The notes below the pieces were generated by a model. That model did no database searches. It had not been told where the DNA came from and saw only the letters and a list, made by a program, of their open reading frames with translations. Of a stretch of DNA of 11,145 nucleotides, positions 5,983 through 11,145 are shown one piece after another; the stretch's first letter is position 1, and every line of letters begins with the position of its first letter. The DNA lies in NCBI GenBank assembly GCA_016794945.1, contig JAEUIX010000133.1:1-11145 (forward strand), given 5' to 3'. Source of the DNA: Phycisphaerae bacterium (GTDB taxonomy: Bacteria; Planctomycetota; Phycisphaerae; Phycisphaerales; UBA1924). A program made the position numbers and the translations under genes.

Positions 5983-7890
5983 TCAGCACCCCTCGAAGAA
6001 CGCCGTCACGTAGCGGTCGAAGTCTGCGCCCGTCAGCACGCCGTCGGGCGTCGGCTCGCCGCGTTCGTCGCTCACGTCCGCCAGCAGCCCGCCGCCCGGC
6101 CCCGGCAACTCCAGGAAGAACGCCGCGATGAACACGTCCAGGTCCTCGGCCGTGATCCGCCCGTCCGGCCCGCGCGTGGGGTCCTGGCTCCCCGCCGTCG
6201 CGACGTCCGCCAGGCTGCACGGCGGCGCCGACAGCGCCATCCCCGCCCGCGCCATCTCGATCGGCGCACCCCGCCCCGTCCGCTCCCACAACGCGTGCAG
6301 CGTCCGGCCCCAGTGATCCGTCCGGTTGTTGTGCAGCAGCTCCTCGATGTACTCCTTCGGCGTGTTCTGGTAGTACAGCCGCGCCTCGGCGCTCGCCGCC
6401 CCCGGCGGCACCGCGAACTCCACGTCGGCCCAGTGCTGCCCGTCGGCGTACTCCGCGCCCACCACCGGCGCGCCCGCCGACTCGAACGCCGCGTTCACAA
6501 ACCCCCGCGGCGGGATCCGGTTGTCCTTCTCGATCGTGTCCGCCAGCGCCATGTGCCCCGTCGGCCCCGCCGCATACCCCGTCAGCTTCGCCGCCGCCGC
6601 GCTCAGCCCCACGTGCATCTCGAACACCGTCGTGTCCTGCCCGTGCAGCTCCGCCGTCTCCAGGTCGTACCGCCCGCGCTCGGCGATCAGCCGCCCGCCG
6701 GCGTCGTAGAACTTGGCGTTCACCCACACCCGTCGCCCCTCGATGTGCCCCGTCGGCAGCTTGTGCCCCGACTCGTTGATCACCCGCACGACGAACCGCC
6801 CGCCCCGCTGCGTCGTCTCGAGCGTCGCCGCGCGCTTGAGCATCCGCACCGCCGCATCACGCGCCCGCGCGATCGCCGCCTGGTCCACCGCCGGGTCACC
6901 GGCCGTGTGCGCCGCGATGATGTCCAGCACCTGCGCGCCCGAGCCGGCGAACTCGTGCCGCGCCATGTTCCCCCGGAACTCCGTGTACAGGCACGGCGCC
7001 GCCACCGCCCCCGGCATGTGGCAGTCCTGGCACGTGCTCACCACCGGCCCCCGCGTCCCGCCGAACCGCCCGCCCATGTCCACGCCACCCGACGCGAACG
7101 CGCTCAGTTTCCACTCCGAGTACGTCCGCTCCAGCGGGAACATCGTCCACGGGTCCTCGTCCGGCGTCGGCTGGTTCAGCGCGTTGTACCCGTACGTCCC
7201 GTCCGCACGCCGCGACACCGCCACGTTCCCGACCTCGTGGCACGTCCCGCAGAACTCCCCGGTCTTGAAGAAGTCCGACCGGATGTACTCGTGCGGCGGC
7301 TGCGCATCCGGCCGCGGCCCGCGCCGCGTCCCCGTCGGGTCCAGAACGAACATCGCGTTGCCGTAGTGCCGCGGCGGGCCCCCCGGCAGCGCGTTGAGGA
7401 TCGCCAGGTCCTCCGGCGGGCTGAGCCCCGGCCGGTAGACCGGGTCCACCATCGAGTGGCAGAAGTGGCACGTCACGCCGTCCTTGTCCGTCGCGTCCAG
7501 CGTGCTCCCGTCCGCCTGGTACGCGTGCCCCGTCACGAACGACATCGGCACGTGGCACCGCATGCAGAAGTACCCCGCGTTGGCCGCGTCCTGGTTCGCC
7601 GTCGCCATCTGCGCGAAGAACAGCGGGTTCCGCCCCGCAAGGGCCATCTTGCTCCCCGCCCACGTCGAGTGCGGGTCGTTCTGCACGTCGTAGCCGCTGT
7701 GGCAGTCCAGGCAGTTGTCGCTGGTGTGGATCACCGTCGCCGGCACCGCCGCCACCTGCGTGCCCCGCAGGCGGAAGTCCACGATCGTCAGCGGCACCAC
7801 CGACGCCCACACCAGCCCCGCCAGCGCCGCCAGCCCGCCCGCCGACACCAGCGCCACCGTCACCCGCGAACGCCCCGTCGTGCTCTTCAT
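5983..7890 (-). CDS. Exported pentaheme cytochrome c with GC-type dockerin-like tail
   Basis: A 635-residue periplasmic or surface electron carrier. Residues 1-34 hold a basic N-terminus and a hydrophobic segment (about 11-34), acting as signal peptide or anchor. Five CXXCH heme c sites are visible: CLDCH (60-64), CMRCH (109-113), CHFCH (141-145), CGTCH (214-218) and CQDCH (287-291). A beta-rich region follows with NESGHKLPTGHIEGRRVWV (372-390), a motif I associate with other multiheme cytochromes. The tail (558-635) begins with PPC and has two EF-hand-like repeats, GPDGRITAEDLDVFIAAFF (574-592) and TPDGVLTGADFDRYVTAFF (614-632), ending EGC; this matches the GC-type dockerin tail of Phycisphaerales proteins. 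The ATG at 7890 is preferred because GGGAG lies just before it; another in-frame ATG is at 7932. The gene follows the polyferredoxin gene by 86 bases and has its own possible promoter. Redox partner and substrate are unknown; nitrite, hydroxylamine or metal reduction cannot be told apart from sequence alone. Confidence 0.9.
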   Translation of the reverse strand: MKSTTGRSRVTVALVSAGGLAALAGLVWASVVPLTIVDFRLRGTQVAAVPATVIHTSDNCLDCHSGYDVQNDPHSTWAGSKMALAGRNPLFFAQMATANQDAANAGYFCMRCHVPMSFVTGHAYQADGSTLDATDKDGVTCHFCHSMVDPVYRPGLSPPEDLAILNALPGGPPRHYGNAMFVLDPTGTRRGPRPDAQPPHEYIRSDFFKTGEFCGTCHEVGNVAVSRRADGTYGYNALNQPTPDEDPWTMFPLERTYSEWKLSAFASGGVDMGGRFGGTRGPVVSTCQDCHMPGAVAAPCLYTEFRGNMARHEFAGSGAQVLDIIAAHTAGDPAVDQAAIARARDAAVRMLKRAATLETTQRGGRFVVRVINESGHKLPTGHIEGRRVWVNAKFYDAGGRLIAERGRYDLETAELHGQDTTVFEMHVGLSAAAAKLTGYAAGPTGHMALADTIEKDNRIPPRGFVNAAFESAGAPVVGAEYADGQHWADVEFAVPPGAASAEARLYYQNTPKEYIEELLHNNRTDHWGRTLHALWERTGRGAPIEMARAGMALSAPPCSLADVATAGSQDPTRGPDGRITAEDLDVFIAAFFLELPGPGGGLLADVSDERGEPTPDGVLTGADFDRYVTAFFEGC

Positions 7891-7930
7891 GGACAGGCTC
7901 CCGGCTTTGGATATCTGGACCTGTACATCC

Positions 7931-7939
7931 ATAATAGCA
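7931..7939 (-). promoter_or_regulatory. Extended -10 promoter for the cytochrome gene
   Basis: Read on the minus strand, TGCTATTAT gives the extended -10 form TGnTATnAT in an otherwise GC-rich gap. Transcription would start near 7924, leaving a leader of about 34 bases with the GGGAG ribosome binding site. No good -35 is seen at 16-18 bases, which is usual for extended -10 promoters. Confidence 0.5.
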
Positions 7940-7956
7940 CGGCCCCGACGCCGTGC
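7937..7956. repeat. Inverted repeat overlapping the cytochrome promoter
   Basis: GCACGGC (7937-7943) and GCCGTGC (7950-7956) form a perfect seven-base-pair inverted repeat around six bases. On the minus strand it runs into TATTAT rather than a T-tract. It could be the terminator remnant of the polyferredoxin gene, an attenuator, or an operator covering the promoter. Confidence 0.5.
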
Positions 7957-7976
7957 CACCCAGCCCCGGCGCAACG

Positions 7977-9923
7977 TCAATCCACCGCCCACAGCCCCAT
8001 CCGTGACGCCAGCCGCCGCAGCTCCGCCGCCCGCGCCGGCCGCGCCGCCATCCCCGCGCGGATCTGCTCGGCCGCCTCCGCCTCGCGCCCCAGCGACCAC
8101 AGCGCCTGCGCCAACTCCCGGCGAGCATCGGCATCGCCCGGCCGATCCGCCACCGCCCCCCGCAGCACCGCCAGCCCCTCCTCGGTCCGGCCCGACACCA
8201 CCAGCGTCCGCCCCAGCCCCAGCCGTGCGCTGGTGTCCCGCGGCCGATCCTCCAGCAGCCGCCGGTACATCGCTTCGGCGCGATCGGCACGCCCCGTCCG
8301 CGCCCAGAGCAGCCCAAGCATGTCGCGCGATTGGAACGATCGCTCGTCCGCCGTCACCGCCGCTTCCAGCGCCGCCTCGGCGCCCCCCGCATCGCCGCGC
8401 GCCAGCCGCAGCGAAGCCAGTTCCCTCGCCGCCGCGTCGCGCGTCTGGCCCCGCTCGGCAAGCTCCGCCAGGATCGCCTCCGACCCGTCCGCATCGCCCA
8501 GCACCAGGCACGCCCACGCGAGCCGGAACTCAGCCTCCGGCGTCGGCGCCAGCGCCCACCCGCCGCGCCACAGCGGCCGCGCCAGCCCGTACCACCCCGC
8601 GGCCCGCCGCGCCGAAGCGCGGTCGTCCGGCGACGCTCGCCCGGCCAGGGCCTCGTCCATCGACGCGACGATCCCCTCGTCGGCCCGCCCGCCCAGTTCC
8701 ACGGCCGCGCGCACCAGCCCGCTGTGCGCCACGAGCAAGGCCCAGGACGCCACGCCCGCCGCGTACGCCCAGCCCCAGCCCGTGATCCGCCCGCGCAGTC
8801 GCAGCTGCGCCGGCCCCAGGCGCACGTTCGCGTCGCGAACCAGCCGCCAGGCCTTCCACGCGGCGAACGCCGACAGCACGCCGATCGTCACCGCCACCAG
8901 CATCGGCACCAGGTCGTACAGGCCCCGCGTCGCCAGGAACGTGCCCATGAACACCCCGGCGCACAGGAGTTCCTCGCCCGGCGAAAGGTCGTACCGCCTG
9001 CGCGCCCGGTCGTCCGCCGGCGCCCGCGCTGCCAGCGCCGGCCGGCCCACCCCGAACCGCAGTGCTCCCGAGGGGCACGCGCCGATGCAGTCCAGCGACC
9101 GCACGCAGTTGCGGTCCATCACCGCGCCGTACCGCCGCACCTCGTCGTGCACGCGCACGCCCGCGGTGCACGCCGCCGTGCACAGCCCGCACTGGTCGCA
9201 CCGCGACGGGTCCACCACCACGCGACCCACCGCCAGTTGCTCCGCCGGCAGCAGCAGTCCCCCGTACGGGCACCCGTACCGGCACAACCCCCGCGCCCCC
9301 AGGAACCACACCGTCGCGAACCCGCACAGCAGCAGGAACGGCACCGCCACCCACCACGGCGGCAGCCCATCCCACAGCCGCTCGCTCGACAGGTCCAGCG
9401 ACCAGCCCGGGAATTCCGCCGCCGCAACGCCCATCAGCGGCGCCACCACGTCCCGCCGGACTGTCGGCCACACGAACATGTACAGGGCCATGACCACCGG
9501 CACGTACCCCAGCAGCCGCGACCGGAAAAGGCGCGGGCGCATCCCCGCCCGCCGCAGCAGCCACCCGCACAGGTCCTGCAGCGCCCCCATGTGGCACATC
9601 CAGCCGCACATGAACCGCCCGACCAGTGCCGTCGCCAGCAGCGACCCCGCGAACAGCAGGAAACCCGGGTTGATCTCGCCAAGTTCGAGCGTGCGCATCG
9701 AGTCCGAGAGCACGAACCGTCCCGCCGACCGCCCCGTGATCCACCAGTGCAGCACGTGCGCCGTGATCGCGCCGTACACCACGATCAGCACCGCGGCGCG
9801 CCACTTCCACGCAGACCCCCGCCGGGCCACCGGTCGCGCCGGCAGCACCGTCAGCGGCACGCGGACATTCGGGGCTTCGACCGGGGCATCGGCCATGGCG
9901 CACCCGCCGGGCGGCGGCTCCAT
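7977..9923 (-). CDS. Membrane polyferredoxin (NapH/CcoG-like) fused to a C-terminal TPR domain
   Basis: A 648-residue inner-membrane FeS protein. Membrane segments are likely at about 41-62, 86-105, 137-155, 190-210, 318-357 (one long or two short) and 383-402. After the second segment comes CGWMCHMGALQDLC (Cys106, 110, 119), and after the fourth CRYGCPYG (Cys214, 218), both typical of the NapH/NosR/CcoG group. Then two ferredoxin motifs: CDQCGLCTAAC (Cys242, 245, 248, 252) and CVRSLDCIGACP (Cys273, 279, 283), where Ser276 replaces the usual second Cys. Residues about 463-630 are TPR-like helical repeats (for example FRLAWACLVLGDADGSEAIL and ARLGLGRTLVVSGRTEEGLA). Presumably it passes electrons from quinol or cytoplasmic donors to periplasmic carriers, the best candidate being the pentaheme cytochrome encoded next. 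The start at 9923 is the longest; an ATG at 9896 is possible and fits the promoter position better. Fold assignment is firm, partner inferred. Confidence 0.9.
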   Translation of the reverse strand: MEPPPGGCAMADAPVEAPNVRVPLTVLPARPVARRGSAWKWRAAVLIVVYGAITAHVLHWWITGRSAGRFVLSDSMRTLELGEINPGFLLFAGSLLATALVGRFMCGWMCHMGALQDLCGWLLRRAGMRPRLFRSRLLGYVPVVMALYMFVWPTVRRDVVAPLMGVAAAEFPGWSLDLSSERLWDGLPPWWVAVPFLLLCGFATVWFLGARGLCRYGCPYGGLLLPAEQLAVGRVVVDPSRCDQCGLCTAACTAGVRVHDEVRRYGAVMDRNCVRSLDCIGACPSGALRFGVGRPALAARAPADDRARRRYDLSPGEELLCAGVFMGTFLATRGLYDLVPMLVAVTIGVLSAFAAWKAWRLVRDANVRLGPAQLRLRGRITGWGWAYAAGVASWALLVAHSGLVRAAVELGGRADEGIVASMDEALAGRASPDDRASARRAAGWYGLARPLWRGGWALAPTPEAEFRLAWACLVLGDADGSEAILAELAERGQTRDAAARELASLRLARGDAGGAEAALEAAVTADERSFQSRDMLGLLWARTGRADRAEAMYRRLLEDRPRDTSARLGLGRTLVVSGRTEEGLAVLRGAVADRPGDADARRELAQALWSLGREAEAAEQIRAGMAARPARAAELRRLASRMGLWAVD

Positions 9924-9926
9924 TCA

Positions 9927-9954
9927 ATTATCGACTCAAATATCCAGAATGCAA
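9927..9954 (-). promoter_or_regulatory. Possible promoter of the polyferredoxin gene
   Basis: On the minus strand, TTGCAT (9954-9949), 16 bases, then GATAAT (9932-9927), five of six for the -10, within a distinct AT-rich island. Transcription would start near 9920, which is just inside the longest reading of the gene and therefore favours the ATG at 9896. Confidence 0.45.
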
Positions 9955-10016
9955 GCCCGCCCCCCGCTCCGGGAGCAGAAATCTCGACCCGCCGGTCCGG
10001 ATTTGCCGCCGGCGTC

Positions 10017-10025
10017 TGCTATCAT
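10017..10025 (+). promoter_or_regulatory. Extended -10 promoter of the lipoprotein gene
   Basis: TGCTATCAT is an extended -10 (TGnTATnAT) that differs from the one before the cytochrome gene (TGCTATTAT) by a single base. Expected start near 10032, about 16 bases before the ATG and just upstream of the GGAGG ribosome binding site. Confidence 0.5.
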
Positions 10026-10047
10026 CGTGGACATCGGAGGTTCACCC

Positions 10048-10350
10048 ATGCGATTCACCCGTTCCATCCTCTGTGCCACGATCGCCCTGTCCGCCCTCGG
10101 CTTCGCCGGCTGCGCCTGCAACGACTGCGCCGGCGACAAGTGCCAGGACGTCAAGGTCGGCACCATCACCACCGTCAACGGCTACTGCGTCGTCAACCCC
10201 AACGACCCCGTCAACCCCGCGATCGTCCGCGAGCACAAGGGCCAGCGCGTCGGCTTCTGCTGCAACGGGTGCATCAAGAAGTGGGACGCCATGACCGACG
10301 GCCAGAAGGACGCGGCCATCCGCACCGCCGTCGCCAAGGGCCGGCCGTAA
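10048..10350 (+). CDS. Small Cys-rich lipoprotein with YHS/TRASH-like metal-binding core
   Basis: A 100-residue exported protein. Residues 1-21 form a signal peptide ending LSALGFAGC, with Cys22 as the probable lipidated residue; the lipobox is slightly unusual (Phe at -3). After it the mature protein has CACNDCAGDKC (22-32), then GYCVVNPNDPVNP (46-58), GQRVGFCCNGCIKKW (65-79) and a short Lys/Ala helix. The spacing Cys47 ... Cys71-Cys72-x2-Cys75 with the GFCCxGC core resembles YHS/TRASH-type heavy-metal-binding domains, found in metal sensors and chaperones; zinc, copper or iron cannot be distinguished. The start is certain: GGAGG at 10036-10040 is seven bases from the ATG. It is divergent from the polyferredoxin gene and 31 bases ahead of the sigma factor gene, with which it may form an operon. 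It could serve as a periplasmic metal carrier for FeS or heme proteins, or as a sensor; this is inference. Confidence 0.85.
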   Translation: MRFTRSILCATIALSALGFAGCACNDCAGDKCQDVKVGTITTVNGYCVVNPNDPVNPAIVREHKGQRVGFCCNGCIKKWDAMTDGQKDAAIRTAVAKGRP

Positions 10351-10381
10351 CCCGGCCCGCCCGCCGCTCGCCGAGCCCCGC

Positions 10382-11145
10382 GTGAGCCCCGCTCCGGCGC
10401 CCGCACCCGGAACGCCCATCGCCAGCGCGCTGCCCGCGCTGCTGGACCGCTACGGCCCGCGCCTGCACGGCCTGGCCCTGCGCCTGTGCCGCAACCGCGC
10501 CGACGCCGACGACCTCGTGCAGGAGGTCTTCCTGCGGGCCCTGCGCGCCTGGCCGCGGTTCCAGGGGCGCAGCGACCCCGGCACCTGGCTCTACACCATC
10601 GCCGGCCGAACCTGCCGCGAGCGCACCCGCCGCAAGGGCGGCAGCGACCGGCGCGCCGTCGCCATGTCGCAGCTCATGCCCTGGGGCGAGTCCACCGTCG
10701 CCGCGCTCGCCGCGGCGCCCGACCCCGACGCCCGCGGCCTGGCCGCCGAGCGCGCCGAGGCCCTCGCCCGCGTGCGCCACGAGATCACCCGCCTGCCCGA
10801 GCACCTGCGCCTGCCGCTGGTGCTCAAGGAAGTGCTCGGCATGTCGGTCGACGACGCCGCCGCCGCCCTCGGCTTGGCCGCCAACACCCTCAAGACGCGC
10901 CTGCACCGGGCGCGACTGGCGCTGCGCAAGGCCATGACCGCCCGCGCCGCGGCCGTCCCCGCGCCGGCCCCCATCTACGAGAAGCAGGTCTGCCTCGACC
11001 TGCTCAAGGCCAAATTGGACGCGATGGACCGGGGCGGAACCGCCGCGGGCTTCGGCGTGCCCAAGGCCGACCTGTGCGCCCGCTGCCGGGCGGTGTTCCG
11101 GGAACTGGACCTGGTGCAGGACGCCTGCGCCGACCTGGCGAGCGA
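10382..11145 (+). CDS. ECF-type RNA polymerase sigma factor with Cys-containing C-terminal extension (3' end outside window)
   Basis: At least 254 residues, running past the window end. Region sigma2 spans about 16-86, with the -10-recognition helix around DADDLVQEVFLRALRAW (41-57) and SDPGTWLYTIA (64-74). Region sigma4 spans about 127-184 (LPEHLRLPLVLKEVLGMSVD, then a helix-turn-helix in LGLAANTLKTRLHRARLALR). After it comes an extension containing Cys204, a KAKLDAMDRG segment (209-218), LCARC (Cys232, Cys235) and Cys249; the C-x2-C pattern recalls the zinc-binding zf-HC2/anti-sigma fold, so this may be a sigma factor with a built-in redox or metal sensor. The GTG at 10382 is the only reasonable start: a weak GAG lies seven bases upstream and no ATG occurs in frame before residue 95. 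It sits 31 bases after the lipoprotein stop with no separate promoter seen. No separate anti-sigma gene is visible within the window. Confidence 0.93.
   Translation, partial: MSPAPAPAPGTPIASALPALLDRYGPRLHGLALRLCRNRADADDLVQEVFLRALRAWPRFQGRSDPGTWLYTIAGRTCRERTRRKGGSDRRAVAMSQLMPWGESTVAALAAAPDPDARGLAAERAEALARVRHEITRLPEHLRLPLVLKEVLGMSVDDAAAALGLAANTLKTRLHRARLALRKAMTARAAAVPAPAPIYEKQVCLDLLKAKLDAMDRGGTAAGFGVPKADLCARCRAVFRELDLVQDACADLAS

Noticed and set aside
7937..7956. Sigma54 promoter (TGGCAC) before the cytochrome gene
   Set aside because: TGGCAC occurs on the minus strand, but the required TTGC at -12 is missing at the right spacing.
7905..9950. Shared TGGATAT words upstream of the cytochrome and polyferredoxin genes as a common operator
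   Set aside because: Only seven to eight bases match, in opposite contexts and without an inverted repeat; chance is a sufficient explanation.
5095..10350. A 1751-codon open frame on the plus strand spanning most of the right half
   Set aside because: It is dominated by Arg, Pro and His and lies opposite well-recognised minus-strand genes; high GC keeps stop codons rare. Only its last 101 codons are a real gene (10048-10350).
10274..10974. Minus-strand open frames opposite the sigma factor
   Set aside because: The plus strand encodes clear sigma2 and sigma4 regions; the opposite frames are composition shadows.

Overview
The window is very GC-rich, double-stranded chromosomal DNA that looks like a planctomycete of the class Phycisphaerae. 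Four things point there: a secreted protein with a PEP-CTERM-like tail (VPSP, then a hydrophobic helix, then RRRR); a multiheme cytochrome ending in the paired EF-hand-like, Cys-terminated 'GC-type dockerin' tail known from Phycisphaerales; an FeS membrane protein fused to TPR repeats; and long GC-rich spacers full of short repeats. The lineage is an inference from these traits, not a database result.

Left part (1-5000). The window opens inside aroA (EPSP synthase, shikimate pathway). Its frame stays open except for one in-frame TAG at 549-551, in the region that normally carries a conserved substrate-binding motif, so I annotate it as probably broken. A 325-base spacer with a heptamer repeat leads to a secreted PEP-CTERM-type protein that ends at a clear intrinsic terminator (2252-2288). 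Next come NADP-dependent isocitrate dehydrogenase (icd) and a small VOC/glyoxalase-fold protein. The spacers on both sides of the VOC gene carry two copies of one composite repeat: two hairpins, an AACAACACC block, ATCCGCG-type decamers and CTCGCGA heptamers, always in that order.

Middle (5000-5980). A near-consensus sigma70-type promoter sits so close to the ATG of a small unknown protein that the transcript should be leaderless. A DUF1579-type protein follows and converges with the minus-strand genes, leaving only 11 bases between stop codons.

Right part (5983-11145). Two minus-strand genes form a redox pair: a membrane polyferredoxin of the NapH/CcoG kind fused to a C-terminal TPR domain (7977-9923), and downstream of it an exported pentaheme cytochrome c with a dockerin-like tail (5983-7890). 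Divergent from them is a short Cys-rich lipoprotein with an FCCxGC metal-binding core, followed after 31 bases by an ECF sigma factor with a Cys-containing C-terminal extension that runs off the window. I infer that the polyferredoxin moves electrons across or along the membrane to the periplasmic cytochrome. The lipoprotein and sigma factor may belong to the same functional neighbourhood, but only their position suggests this. No tRNA, rRNA, CRISPR array or transposase gene was seen.
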